Source: Holophagales bacterium UBA5066 | GTDB taxonomy: Bacteria; Acidobacteriota; Thermoanaerobaculia; UBA5066 | Assembly: GCA_002414905.1 (NCBI GenBank) | Contig: DIAY01000131.1 | Coordinates: forward strand, 1-45,251 | Direction: 5' to 3' | Length of the DNA: 45,251 nucleotides | In this document: one piece after another, positions 24,404 through 33,390 of the stretch | Position numbering within the stretch: position 1 is the first letter of the stretch | Layout of the letters: each line of letters opens with the position of its first letter | The notes under the pieces: model-generated | Told to the model about the DNA's origin: nothing | The model's database searches: none | What the model saw: only the letters and a program-made list of their open reading frames with translations | Program-made: the position numbers and the translations under genes

Positions 24404-25345
24404 ATGACTTCCGCCCGCCCCGCTCCTCCGGCCGTCGTCCGCCTCGTCGTCGGGAGCGTCACCTTCCTCCTGTTCGCCGCCAACACCGTCGTCCTGTGCT
24501 CCGTCCTCTACCTCGTCGCGCTCCTCAGGCTCGTTCTCCCGGTCGCGTCCTTCCGGCGCGGCGTCTCGCGCCTCCTCGTCGCCATCGGTGAGGCCTGGAT
24601 CGGCGTCAACACGTTCTTCCTCCGTCTCACGCAGCCGACGGTGTACGACATCCGGGGGCTCGAGGGATTGCGACGGGACGTCTCGTATCTCGTGGTCTCG
24701 AACCACCAGTCGTGGGTCGACATTCCCGTCCTGCAGGGGATGTTCCTGCGGCGGCTCCCGTTCCTGCGCTTCTTCCTCAAGCAGCAGCTCATTCGGGTGC
24801 CGGTGCTCGGCCTGGCCTGGCGGGCGCTGGACTTCCCGTTCATGAAGCGGCACTCGCGGGAGGCGCTCGAGAAAAACCCCGCGCTGCGATTCGAGGACCT
24901 CGAGGCGACGCGCCGCGCCTGCGAGAAGTTCCGGCACGCCCCGGCCGCGATCCTCAACTTCGTCGAAGGAACGCGCTTCACCCCGGCAAAGCACGCCCGG
25001 GGCGGCGCCGAGTTTCGCCACCTCCTCCCGCCGAAGGCGGGCGGCCTCGCGTTCGCGGCGAGCGCCATGGGGGCGCAGCTGAAGGGTCTCGTCGACGTGA
25101 CGATCGTCTATCCGCACGGGACGCCGACGTTCTGGGACGCGATCTCGCGCGGTCTCCCCGAGGTCGTCGTCCGCGTGAGCGAGCGGGCCATCCCCGTCGA
25201 ATGGTTCACGGGCGACTACACGGACGACGCCGCGTTCCGTGAGGGGGTCCAGGCGTGGGTGAGGACTCTCTTCCGCGAAAAGGACGAGGAGATCGAGTCG
25301 ATCCTCGCCTCCCGGGCCCTCCCCGGCGGCCCGACCGTACGCTGA
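24404..25345 (+). CDS. YihG-like 1-acylglycerol-3-phosphate-type acyltransferase
   Basis: A 313-residue inner-membrane protein with one or two N-terminal hydrophobic segments (about 12-45) and a PlsC/LPLAT domain. NHQSWVD gives the HX4D catalytic motif and FVEGTRFT the glycerol-phosphate binding motif; KQQLIRVPVLG and PFMKRHSRE fit the YihG branch rather than classic PlsC. The reaction is transfer of an acyl chain to lysophosphatidic acid or a related lysophospholipid. The frame is open further upstream, but the ATG at 24404 precedes the first hydrophobic helix and coincides with a promoter-derived start. The kup gene follows after 29 nt. Confidence 0.88.
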   Translation: MTSARPAPPAVVRLVVGSVTFLLFAANTVVLCSVLYLVALLRLVLPVASFRRGVSRLLVAIGEAWIGVNTFFLRLTQPTVYDIRGLEGLRRDVSYLVVSNHQSWVDIPVLQGMFLRRLPFLRFFLKQQLIRVPVLGLAWRALDFPFMKRHSREALEKNPALRFEDLEATRRACEKFRHAPAAILNFVEGTRFTPAKHARGGAEFRHLLPPKAGGLAFAASAMGAQLKGLVDVTIVYPHGTPTFWDAISRGLPEVVVRVSERAIPVEWFTGDYTDDAAFREGVQAWVRTLFREKDEEIESILASRALPGGPTVR

Positions 25346-25359
25346 CGGTCGGCCTGCAT

Positions 25360-25365
25360 TAGACT
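25360..25365 (+). promoter_or_regulatory. Candidate -10 element for kup
   Basis: TAGACT predicts a start near 25372, 3 nt before the TTG start codon. Confidence 0.3.
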
Positions 25366-25374
25366 TCCGCTTCC

Positions 25375-27351
25375 TTGAAAACGGATTCCGGCGAGGCCTC
25401 GGGCTCGCACCCTCCATCTCGTTCGCCCTCCGGGGCCTTCGAAGCCTCCTCGGCCGGAACGGAGAAGACCCACCTGCCGGCGGCCCCTGAGGGGAAGTAT
25501 CTCGCCGTGCTCACCGTCGGCGCCCTGGGTGTCGTCTTCGGTGACATCGGAACGAGTCCCCTCTACGCTCTGCGCGAGTGTTTCACCGGGCACCACCCGA
25601 TTCCGCCGTCGCCGGCGAACGTCCTCGGCATCCTCTCTCTCATCTTCTGGGCGCTCGTCCTGACCATCTCGGTCAAGTACCTCGTTTTCGTCCTCCGGGC
25701 CGACAACCGTGGAGAGGGCGGCATCCTCGCTCTCATGGCCCTCCTGCGCCCGCCTTCGGGAGCGGGAGCCTCGCGCCACGTCCTCCTCGTGACACTCGGC
25801 CTCTTCGGGGCGGCGCTCCTCTACGGTGACAGCATCATCACGCCGGCCATCACGGTTCTCTCGGCCGTCGAGGGGCTCGAGATCGTCACGCCCGCGTTCA
25901 AGCCCTACATCCAGCCGATCGTCGTCGTCATTCTCATCGCCCTCTTCCTCATCCAGAAGAAGGGGACGGCGGGCGTCGGCGCCGTTTTCGGCCCGGTCAT
26001 GGTCCTCTGGTTCGTCGTCCTGGCCGTTCTCGGAGGCATTCACGTTTTCGACGCGCCTCGGGTGCTGACCGCCGTCAACCCTTTCTACGGTGTCCGCTTC
26101 TTTTCCGAAAACGGGCTGACCGGCTTCCTCCTGCTCGGGTCGGTCTTCCTCGTCGTCACGGGGGGCGAAGCCCTCTACGCCGACATGGGCCACTTCGGGG
26201 CGAAGCCGATTCGGGTCGGGTGGTTCGTGTTCGTTCTCCCGTCGCTCCTCCTCAACTACTTCGGTCAGGGGGCGCTCCTCCTCACGAACCCGGACGCCGC
26301 GGCGAATCCCCTCTTCGGCCTCGCGCCGAAGTGGGGCCTGCTGCCCCTCGTCCTGCTCGCCACCGCGGCCTCCGTCATCGCCTCGCAGGCTGTCATCTCG
26401 GGCGCCTTCTCGCTGACGCGCCAGGCGATCCAGCTCGGCTACATGCCGCGCTTGAGGATCGACCACACGTCCGAGAAGGAGATCGGGCAGATCTACCTCC
26501 CCTCCATCAACTGGGCCCTTGCCCTCGCCTGCATCTGGCTCGTCCTCTCCTTCCGCACTTCGACCGCCCTCGCTTCGGCGTATGGCGTCGCGGTGACGAC
26601 GACGATGGGAATCACGACGATCCTTCTCTACGTCTTCGCCCGCGAGACGTGGAAAGCCCCGCGCGTCGTCGCGCTTCCGGTCGCGCTCGCGTTCCTCGTC
26701 GTCGACCTCGCCTTCTTCGGCGCGAACATCGTGAAGATCGGGAGCGGCGGATGGGTCCCGCTCGTCATCGCCCTCGTCGTCTACACCGTCATGGCGACGT
26801 GGAAGAAGGGTCGGGTCATCCTGGCGGACCGCCTCCGCGAGGCGTCGCTCCCGGTCGATGTCTTTCTCCAGGACGTCGAGAAGCGGTCTCCGACGCGCGT
26901 GAGAGGAACGGCGGTCTTCATGGACCGTACTCCGGAGGGGATCCCGCCGCCCCTTCTCCACAACCTCAAGCACAACAAGATCCTCCACGAGCGCATCGTC
27001 TTCCTGACGGTCATCACCGACGAGGTGCCGCGCCTGAAAGAAAAGGAACGGACGCGCTCCGAATTCCTCGGACCCGGCTTCTGGCGCGTCACGCTCCACT
27101 ACGGCTTCATGGAGAATCCCGACGTTCCTCGTGCGCTGCGAAAGCTCAAGCTCGACGGCAAGGGATTCGAGCCGATGGAGACGACGTTCTTCCTCGGCCG
27201 CGAGACGCTCATTGCGAGCAAGCGGCCCGGCATGGCGCTCTGGCGCGAGCACGTCTTCGCCTGGATGGCCCGCTCCGAAGGCCGCGCGACGACGTTCTTC
27301 AACATCCCGCCGGGGCGCGTCGTCGAGCTGGGCCTTCAGCTCGAGCTCTGA
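25375..27351 (+). CDS. kup: KUP-family potassium uptake transporter
   Basis: A 658-residue protein with about twelve membrane segments (about 40-460) and a C-terminal cytoplasmic domain (about 480-658). Family hallmarks are VVFGDIGTSPLYAL in the first segment, RADNRGEGGILAL, LYGDSIITPAI and VTGGEALYADMGHFG. It takes up K+ with protons. The only usable start before the first segment is a TTG with no ribosome binding site, close behind a TAGACT hexamer; a roughly 35-residue hydrophilic N-terminus results. It converges on the heptosyltransferase gene with a 33-nt gap and no obvious terminator. Confidence 0.95.
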   Translation: MKTDSGEASGSHPPSRSPSGAFEASSAGTEKTHLPAAPEGKYLAVLTVGALGVVFGDIGTSPLYALRECFTGHHPIPPSPANVLGILSLIFWALVLTISVKYLVFVLRADNRGEGGILALMALLRPPSGAGASRHVLLVTLGLFGAALLYGDSIITPAITVLSAVEGLEIVTPAFKPYIQPIVVVILIALFLIQKKGTAGVGAVFGPVMVLWFVVLAVLGGIHVFDAPRVLTAVNPFYGVRFFSENGLTGFLLLGSVFLVVTGGEALYADMGHFGAKPIRVGWFVFVLPSLLLNYFGQGALLLTNPDAAANPLFGLAPKWGLLPLVLLATAASVIASQAVISGAFSLTRQAIQLGYMPRLRIDHTSEKEIGQIYLPSINWALALACIWLVLSFRTSTALASAYGVAVTTTMGITTILLYVFARETWKAPRVVALPVALAFLVVDLAFFGANIVKIGSGGWVPLVIALVVYTVMATWKKGRVILADRLREASLPVDVFLQDVEKRSPTRVRGTAVFMDRTPEGIPPPLLHNLKHNKILHERIVFLTVITDEVPRLKEKERTRSEFLGPGFWRVTLHYGFMENPDVPRALRKLKLDGKGFEPMETTFFLGRETLIASKRPGMALWREHVFAWMARSEGRATTFFNIPPGRVVELGLQLEL

Positions 27352-27384
27352 CGCCGCGTCGTCAGCGCAGCTCGTTTCCCGGGG

Positions 27385-28401
27385 TCAGCCGAGGACGTTC
27401 CCGACGGAGATGCCGGTCATGCAGGCGTGGTCGATCGGGCAGCGGGTGAAGCGGCAGGGGGCGCAGAGGACGCGCTCGCGGACGACGCGGAGCCGGACGG
27501 GGCGGCCGTCGGGGCGGGGGCCGTCCCAGGGGCGGGTGGCCTCGGGGTCGGTGGGGCCGAAGACGACGGTCGTGGGTGTTCCGGCGGCATTGGCCAGGTG
27601 TGCGAGCCCCGAGTCGTTCCCGACGAAGAGCTCGGCCAGCGAAACGATGCCGAGGACCTCGGGCAGGGATGTCTTCCCGGCGAGGTCGAAGACGCGTGCG
27701 CTGCCGGCGAGCGAGGCGATACGGGAGCTCATTGGCGCCTCGCTGGCGCTGCCGAGGAGGACGGTGGGGAGGCCCCGCCGGGCCGCGAGATCGTCGAAGA
27801 GCGCGGCGAATCGCTCCGGGGGCCAGCGCTTGGCCTCATGGGCGAAGGATGCGACGTGCGCCGCTGCGAAGGGCCCGCCGGGAAACCCCGCATCCTTCAG
27901 CTTCGCGCGTGCCGAGCGGCGAAGGTCCTCGGAGACGGGCAAGGTGGCGTCGGGGACCTCGGGTACGGCAACACCCGTGGCGGCGACGAGTCGGAGGTGC
28001 CGGAGGAGCTCGTGCTCTCCCGGGGAACGAGAGAACGGCACCGAATGCGTGAGAAGTGGGGAACGCAGCTCTCCCCGGTAGCCCCAGCGCTCCGGGATGC
28101 CGGCGCGGTACGCCGTCCACGCGGTCGCGAAGCTGCGGGGAAGGAGGATCGCGCGGTCGAATCCCTTGCCGTTCAGCTCGGCGACCAGGGCGGCGCGACC
28201 GGCAGCACCGGAGTGCCGTCCTCCCGCGTCGTCCACGAGGACCTCGTCCACCTCGGGGAGGAGACGATAAAGGGCGGCCACCCAGGGCCGCGCGAGGACG
28301 GCGATCCGGTCCCCCCGATGATGGGCTCGAAGGGCGCGCAGCGCGGGAAGCGAGATCACGACGTCGCCCACCCAGTTCGTGGCGCGAAGGAGGATCTTCA
28401 C
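27385..28401 (-). CDS. waaF: Lipopolysaccharide heptosyltransferase II-like (GT9)
   Basis: A 338-residue GT-B enzyme of family 9. The N-terminus reads ILLRATNWVGDVVISLPAL, the classic heptosyltransferase opening; GNDSGLAHLANAAGTPTTVVFGPTDP is the donor-binding region. The C-terminal CAPCRFTRCPIDHACM matches the Cys-rich tail of WaaF. It would add L-glycero-D-manno-heptose to LPS inner core at the cytoplasmic face. The GTG start (28401) overlaps the preceding glycosyltransferase by 4 nt (GTGA), with GAGG upstream. The frame runs on through that gene but only as antisense-like sequence. Confidence 0.9.
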   Translation of the reverse strand: MKILLRATNWVGDVVISLPALRALRAHHRGDRIAVLARPWVAALYRLLPEVDEVLVDDAGGRHSGAAGRAALVAELNGKGFDRAILLPRSFATAWTAYRAGIPERWGYRGELRSPLLTHSVPFSRSPGEHELLRHLRLVAATGVAVPEVPDATLPVSEDLRRSARAKLKDAGFPGGPFAAAHVASFAHEAKRWPPERFAALFDDLAARRGLPTVLLGSASEAPMSSRIASLAGSARVFDLAGKTSLPEVLGIVSLAELFVGNDSGLAHLANAAGTPTTVVFGPTDPEATRPWDGPRPDGRPVRLRVVRERVLCAPCRFTRCPIDHACMTGISVGNVLG

Positions 28402-29456
28402 GAGGACCTCACGACTCTCTCGAGCTCGGCCTCGAGGTGGCCGGCGGTGAAGGACGCCGTCTTTCCCGCGGACGCGGCCCGTCCCGCCTTCACAAGGGCC
28501 TCGCGGCTCGACGGGTCGAGGAGGAGCTCTCTCGTGGCCGTGACCCACGTATCGAGGTCCAGAGAAGGGACAAGCCACCCGTTTGTGGTCCCGCACGTCA
28601 CCTCCCCGACACCTCCGACGTCGTGGGCGAGAACGGGACAGCCGGCCGCCATCGCCTCGAGGAGAACGAGTGGTGCGGCCTCGACGTCGCTCGGCAGGAG
28701 GAGGAGGTGGCTGGCCGCGAGCCGCGGGGCGACGTCGTCGACGCTTCCCTCGAAGGTGCACCGGCCGTCGACGCCGAGGCGCCGTGCGCGGGCCTCGACA
28801 CGGGGGCGCGCCGGACCGTCTCCGAGAAACGTGACGCGAACGTCCAGCCCTTCGGCGAGGAGCCGCGCGAGGATGTCGACGACGACAGCCTGTCCCTTCC
28901 GGCCGTCGAAGGCTCCGGCGTGAACGAGGCGGAAAGGGGGAGCGGGGAGCGGCGGACTCTCGACGAACGCGAAGGAAGGGAGACCGTCGGAGATGACGGC
29001 GACCTTTCCGGGCGGGATTCCGGACGAGAGGAGCGCTGAGCGGGCCGCTCGGGACACTGCGATGAAGAGGTCCGCCCGCGCGTACTTGATTCGCGACAGC
29101 GGGCCGCCGCCGGGGGGAAAGACGACCCTTCTGTGAACGGCGAGAGGAGTTCCGTGGGAGGCCCTGCTCCAGACCGCGGCTCCGTGCGCCCGGGAATCTC
29201 CTGCCCAGAGTACGTCGGGCCGGAGCCTTCGGACTGCACGGGCCAGGCGGATCAGGAGGCGCGGCGAAGCCTCGCTTCCGACCGGGAGAGGCAGGACGTC
29301 GAGGCCGATGGCGACGGCGCGACGGGCGAGCGGAGAGCCGTCGCGAACGCCCATCGAGACGTCGTGCCCTTTCGCGGCGAGCTCGCACGCGACGAGGAGG
29401 CACTGTACCTGGCCGCCGCGCCAGCTCGGGCCGAGGTCGAGGGCGAGGATCCTCAT
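28398..29456 (-). CDS. GT4-family glycosyltransferase
   Basis: A 352-residue GT-B glycosyltransferase. The N-terminal domain has a glycine-rich WRGGQVQ segment near the acceptor site; the C-terminal domain has FLGDGPARPRVE, the LLLPSDVEAAPLVLLEAMAAGCPV motif containing the EX7E-like pair that binds the nucleotide sugar, and VGGVGEV. It probably adds a core or capsule sugar. I place the start at ATG 29456 (MRILALDLG), one nt after the start predicted from TATGCT; an in-frame ATG at 29468 also exists. It overlaps the heptosyltransferase and is divergent from a GT2 gene only 21 nt away. Confidence 0.9.
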   Translation of the reverse strand: MRILALDLGPSWRGGQVQCLLVACELAAKGHDVSMGVRDGSPLARRAVAIGLDVLPLPVGSEASPRLLIRLARAVRRLRPDVLWAGDSRAHGAAVWSRASHGTPLAVHRRVVFPPGGGPLSRIKYARADLFIAVSRAARSALLSSGIPPGKVAVISDGLPSFAFVESPPLPAPPFRLVHAGAFDGRKGQAVVVDILARLLAEGLDVRVTFLGDGPARPRVEARARRLGVDGRCTFEGSVDDVAPRLAASHLLLLPSDVEAAPLVLLEAMAAGCPVLAHDVGGVGEVTCGTTNGWLVPSLDLDTWVTATRELLLDPSSREALVKAGRAASAGKTASFTAGHLEAELERVVRSS

Positions 29457-29463
29457 TTCGTCC

Positions 29464-29471
29464 AGCATAAT
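29464..29471. promoter_or_regulatory. Overlapping divergent -10 elements
   Basis: On the plus strand CATAAT (29466-29471) predicts a start at 29478, the A of the GT2 ATG. On the minus strand TATGCT (29469-29464) predicts a start at 29457, one nt before the GT4 ATG at 29456. The two -10 boxes share four base pairs. Confidence 0.5.
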
Positions 29472-29477
29472 CGACCG

Positions 29478-30251
29478 ATGCGGCCCGCCGTCTCCGTCGT
29501 CTTCATGGTGAAGGACGAGGCCGACCGGCTCGGGCCCGCCCTCGTCTCGGTCGGTTGGGCCGACGAAATCGTCGTGGCCGATTCCGGCTCGACCGATGGC
29601 ACGCAGGAGCTCGCGAGGGCGGCCGGAGCCCGCGTCGAGACGATCACATGGGAGGGCTACGTCGCCTCCCGCAACAGGGCGCTCGCGCTCGCCGCACACG
29701 ACTGGGTCCTGGTCCTCGACGCCGACGAGCGGGTCTCGCCCGCCCTGGCCGATGAGGTCCGGCGGGTGGTCGAGGCGCCGGCCGGCACGGCCGGTTTCCG
29801 GATGCCGCGCCTCTCGCACGTCGGCCCTCGACCGATCCGGCACGGGGTCTGGTGGCCCGACCGCAAGCTCCGCCTCGGTCTGCGCTCCCGGGGCCTGCGG
29901 GCCATGGGTGGGCGGGTTCACGAGTGGATCGAGGTCGACGGCGAGGTGCAGGATCTCACCCGGCCGATTCTCCATTTCCCCTACCGCGACGTCACCGACG
30001 CCGTCCGCAAGATTGCGATCTACGCGCGACTTTCGGCCCTCGACCGTTTCGATCGAGGCGCCAGGGGCGGCGTCCTGTCCGTCCTCCTCCGCCCGCCGCT
30101 GGAGTTCCTTCGGAGCTGGGTCCTGAAGCGCGGCTTCCTCGACGGACGCGCCGGTGTCTTCGTCGCGGTCCTCCACGCCTGGTATTACCTCCTCAGGGCC
30201 GCGTTCCTCCTGGAGGAAGCGGAGCGGGAGAAGGAGCGGCGCGGACGCTGA
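29478..30251 (+). CDS. GT2-family glycosyltransferase (WaaE/KdtX-like)
   Basis: A 257-residue GT-A enzyme. VSVVFMVKDEADRL opens the fold, DEIVVADSGSTDGT binds the nucleotide and DADERVS is the metal-binding DxD equivalent; the WWPDRKLRL and HEWIEVDG segments are typical of the LPS core beta-glucosyltransferase group WaaE/KdtX. The C-terminal hydrophobic helices (FVAVLHAWYYLLRAAFLL) suggest membrane association. It is divergent from the GT4/waaF pair and converges with the esterase gene with only 3 nt between stop codons. Confidence 0.88.
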   Translation: MRPAVSVVFMVKDEADRLGPALVSVGWADEIVVADSGSTDGTQELARAAGARVETITWEGYVASRNRALALAAHDWVLVLDADERVSPALADEVRRVVEAPAGTAGFRMPRLSHVGPRPIRHGVWWPDRKLRLGLRSRGLRAMGGRVHEWIEVDGEVQDLTRPILHFPYRDVTDAVRKIAIYARLSALDRFDRGARGGVLSVLLRPPLEFLRSWVLKRGFLDGRAGVFVAVLHAWYYLLRAAFLLEEAEREKERRGR

Positions 30252-30254
30252 CGC

Positions 30255-32957
30255 TCAGGGTCCGTCGACTCGAAGCGGGGTGAGCCCCGCCGGGTCGTTC
30301 GACGCGTTGTCGATCCGGGCGACAGACGCGACGATCGGGCCCCCCTCGGGCAGGACGAAGAGCGTCGCCCCCTCGACGGGGCCGCCGGGAAAGAGCGCCG
30401 GGAACGAATCGAGCTGGACGACCCGCCCGCCTCCCACCTCGACGAAGAGCTCTCCGCGGATGCCGTCCGGTGCGTAGAGGACGAGCCGGACCCGCGAGGC
30501 CGTCCCGGGGGCGACGAGGACGAGATTCGAGCGGGCCGCAGGGGATTCGTCGACCCCGGCGAAGGCGAGAGGACGTCCCCCAGCCGCCTCGGCACCCCTC
30601 GGGACGCAGGGGAGATCCTGCGAGGACCATCCGGTCCGCGGTTCGCTCCGCGTCACGGCAAGGGGAAGGATTTTTGCGCTCGAGGAGAGCAGGAGCGCGC
30701 CGGCGCCGGGAGCCTTCGAGGGGAAGAGCGTTGCGAGGAGGTCGGTGACGACGCGGCTCTCCCCGCCCCCGAGCGTCATGCGGAACGTCTCCGGAGGTGA
30801 GCCGTCGCGCGGGAGGAGCGTCGCGTCGAGGATCGAATCGTCCGGCGAGAAGAGGAACAGGTCGCTTCTGAAATACGCGCCGTTGCGTCCTTGCGACGAA
30901 GCGACGGCCGGCACCGTCCACGCGGACGCGGCGCCGCCGAGAGGGAGCGCGGGAATGCGCCACGGGTCGTTCGTGGAGGAGTTGGAGACGGCGGTCCCGT
31001 AGATCTGGACTCGCCCGGCGAGGACGGTGACGCGGACCGAGGTCCCCTGCGTCTCGCTTGCGTCGAGAACGTCGTCGAGCTGTGCCCGGCGCAGGCGGGA
31101 GAGGTCGACGCGCTGCGAGCGGCGTACGGAGCCTGAGCCGTCCAGGACGGTGACCTCGGCCGCCGAGGCCTCGAACGGCGCGAACAGAGAGACGTTCATC
31201 CGCTCGCGGCGAGGATCTGCCGGACCGAAGAGGTGTGCCGTTTCGCCGGTCCCGAGGACACTTTCGCCTGCGGGGAGGACCGGAAACGAGAGCCCGTAGG
31301 TGCCGAGCGCCGTCGTGTTGAAGACCCGCGACGAGGCGGCGACGGCGCCGGTGTCGCCGGAGACGACGCGGAGGCGAAGCGGTGATGCGACGGGCACGGG
31401 AGGGGCCGCGACGAGGAGGACGTCCGAAGCGAAGGTCCGGCTCGTGCGGGCGGGAATCTCGAGGGTGAAGGGGACGGAGGTGCCGTCGAGGAGGAGCGCT
31501 TCGAGGAGGAGGGGCCGATGGGAGAGGTTCCCGACGGTGAGGACCGTCTCGTACTTCGCGCCGTTCGCTCCCTCTGCGCGGACCAGCGCCGGGACGAGCA
31601 GGTCGGCCTCGGCGACCGGCCCGGCGGGTGCGGGTGATACGACGAGGAGCGAACCGGACGGTCCCGGCACGAGACCGGAGAAGGTCGCGCCCTCCGCCGT
31701 GCGTTCGAGAGCCACCGGAGCCCCGTCGAGCGTCGCGACGAGCGCGGCCGCGAACGGACCGGCGAGGGTCAGGTCGAGCCGCGGGCCGCCGGTGAGGGAG
31801 AGCGAGAGGGGCCGCGCCGGGTCGAGGAGGGCGCCGGGAAGGTCGAGACGGATACGGACGGCGCCCTCGAAGACCAGGTCGATCCGGTTCGCCGCCGGGT
31901 CGGAGCGGGCGTCGAGGAAAGCCCGCGTTCCGTCGGGGGAGGAAGTCCGGGCGAGATGTGCCCAGTGGAACGTCCTCTCCCGCGAACCGTAGGAGACGCC
32001 GACGACGCGTGCGGGGTGCCGGGGACGGACCTTCCCGAGGGCCGCGTCGAAGAGAACCCCGGGCGGGAGGAGACGAAGCTGCTCGTGCCCGACATCCGCC
32101 GGGAACCACGTGGTGAACACGTAGCCCGCAGGGTCGTCGGCGTGGAGCTCTGCGAGCGTCGGCCGGGCTCCGCGTACGTCGGTGAAGCCCGGTGTCACGC
32201 TGACGTGATGCCCGTTGCGATAGGAAAAGAAGGCGGACGAGTCTGGAACGTTGTCGTCCGCCTGGCCGTGCAGGACGGCGACGAAGAGGTTCCGCGCGTT
32301 CGGGAGGTAGAAGCGCGGCGACAGCTCGAACCAGCGTGCGAGCACCGCGCCGCCCGCCTGTGGCTGGCCCCCGGCGGCCGAGATGTAGTCCGGGAACGAG
32401 GGGGACCAGAGCTGCCCCTGGAAGGCGTCGGTCGGGCCTGCGGCGTCGACGAGCGCGGCGAACCTCGTCGGGTTCATCAGGCCGACGTTCAGTGCCCCGC
32501 GGCCCCCCTGCGAGAAGCCCGCGAGGGCAACGCGGTCGGGGTCGATCGGCGCACGCGCCAGCGCGTCGTCGAGGCAGGCCAGGATGTCCGTCTCGTCCGG
32601 AACTCCATTGACCCCATCCACGTAGTACGTCGCCGGGTAGCCGGCCATCTCCGGAATTCGGCGCCCCTCCCAGAACACGAGGACGGCCCCGCGGGCGTCG
32701 GCCTCGGCGTAGTACTCGCTGCGTTCGAACTGCCGCTTCGTCCCGCCACGTCCGTGCAGGAGCAGGATCGCCGGGAGGAGGGACGTCCCGTCCCAGGTCG
32801 CGGGTATGCGGAGGTCGTAGTCTCGCCCGACGCCGTCCGCCGGCGAACGGTACGGAAGCGAGATGAGAGACCCGGGCGGAAGAGGCGCGGGGGCGGCTGG
32901 CGCAGCGGCGAAGAGGATCGCGGCCAGGAGCGCCGCGGCCGGGAGGAGCCGTCTCAC
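30255..32957 (-). CDS. Secreted LpqC/PHB-depolymerase-like esterase with C-terminal beta repeats
   Basis: A 900-residue protein with a signal peptide (RRLLPAAALLAAILFAAAPAAPA). Residues about 30-310 form an esterase domain: LLLHGRGGT, GFSQGGRGA with the nucleophile Ser near 149, the acid in HGQADDNVP and His in DVGHEQL. The remaining 590 residues are beta-rich, with at least four similar units whose pattern is a Pro followed by R-S/NG, a hydrophobic strand pair and N/SP, e.g. ANGAKYETVLTVGN, PRRERMNVSLFAP, NGAYFRSDLFLFSP and ARSNLVLVAP. The start is a GTG; the one at 32957 has GGGGAG 8 nt before it, while 32966 overlaps the YjbQ stop. Substrate may be a polyester or acetylated polysaccharide. 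Confidence 0.85.
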   Translation of the reverse strand: MRRLLPAAALLAAILFAAAPAAPAPLPPGSLISLPYRSPADGVGRDYDLRIPATWDGTSLLPAILLLHGRGGTKRQFERSEYYAEADARGAVLVFWEGRRIPEMAGYPATYYVDGVNGVPDETDILACLDDALARAPIDPDRVALAGFSQGGRGALNVGLMNPTRFAALVDAAGPTDAFQGQLWSPSFPDYISAAGGQPQAGGAVLARWFELSPRFYLPNARNLFVAVLHGQADDNVPDSSAFFSYRNGHHVSVTPGFTDVRGARPTLAELHADDPAGYVFTTWFPADVGHEQLRLLPPGVLFDAALGKVRPRHPARVVGVSYGSRERTFHWAHLARTSSPDGTRAFLDARSDPAANRIDLVFEGAVRIRLDLPGALLDPARPLSLSLTGGPRLDLTLAGPFAAALVATLDGAPVALERTAEGATFSGLVPGPSGSLLVVSPAPAGPVAEADLLVPALVRAEGANGAKYETVLTVGNLSHRPLLLEALLLDGTSVPFTLEIPARTSRTFASDVLLVAAPPVPVASPLRLRVVSGDTGAVAASSRVFNTTALGTYGLSFPVLPAGESVLGTGETAHLFGPADPRRERMNVSLFAPFEASAAEVTVLDGSGSVRRSQRVDLSRLRRAQLDDVLDASETQGTSVRVTVLAGRVQIYGTAVSNSSTNDPWRIPALPLGGAASAWTVPAVASSQGRNGAYFRSDLFLFSPDDSILDATLLPRDGSPPETFRMTLGGGESRVVTDLLATLFPSKAPGAGALLLSSSAKILPLAVTRSEPRTGWSSQDLPCVPRGAEAAGGRPLAFAGVDESPAARSNLVLVAPGTASRVRLVLYAPDGIRGELFVEVGGGRVVQLDSFPALFPGGPVEGATLFVLPEGGPIVASVARIDNASNDPAGLTPLRVDGP

Positions 32958-32962
32958 CGCGC

Positions 32963-33379
32963 TCACTCCCCGAAGACGTGGACGACGAGCGACCGCCGGT
33001 GCGGCGACGTCCTGTGCTCGGCGAGGTAGATGCCCTGCCACGTTCCGAGAGCGAGACGCCCGCCGGCGACCGGGATCGTTTCGCTCGAGCGGGTCACGGC
33101 TCCCCGGAGATGGGCCGCCATGTCGTCGTCGCCCTCCGCGTCGTGGGAGTAGCGTGGGTCGCCGTCGGGTGCGAGGCGGGCGAAGAAGGCGAGAACGTCG
33201 GCGCGCGCCGAGGGGTCGGCGTTCTCCTGGAGGAGGAGGCTCGCCGAGGTGTGGGGACAGAAGACGACGCAGAGGCCTGTCTTCACGCCGCTTTTTGCGA
33301 CGACCTCGCCGATCCTCGCGGTCACCTCGTGAAGACCTCGCCCCGGCGTCCTCACCTCGAGCCGCTCCTGCCGCTGCAT
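32963..33379 (-). CDS. YjbQ/UPF0047-family protein
   Basis: At 138 residues this matches the length of YjbQ. The motifs CPHTSASLLLQENADP and the HDAEGDDDMAAHLR segment, then LALGTWQGIYLAEHR, are the signature of the UPF0047 fold, whose members have been linked to thiamine-phosphate synthase side activity. The His and Asp residues for the proposed site are present. Start ATG at 33379 lacks a strong ribosome binding site; it lies 11 nt after the stop of the large ligase gene and its stop overlaps the region of the esterase start, so the three genes are probably one transcript. Confidence 0.92.
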   Translation of the reverse strand: MQRQERLEVRTPGRGLHEVTARIGEVVAKSGVKTGLCVVFCPHTSASLLLQENADPSARADVLAFFARLAPDGDPRYSHDAEGDDDMAAHLRGAVTRSSETIPVAGGRLALGTWQGIYLAEHRTSPHRRSLVVHVFGE

Positions 33380-33390
33380 CGGCAGCGACT

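Noticed and set aside
25337..25360. Possible sigma-54 (-24/-12) promoter upstream of kup
   Set aside because: GG and GC are present but separated by 7 nt rather than the required 10.
25216..27252. Minus-strand open frame of 678 codons opposite kup
   Set aside because: Antisense to transmembrane segments; it is a charged, repetitive shadow with no domain.
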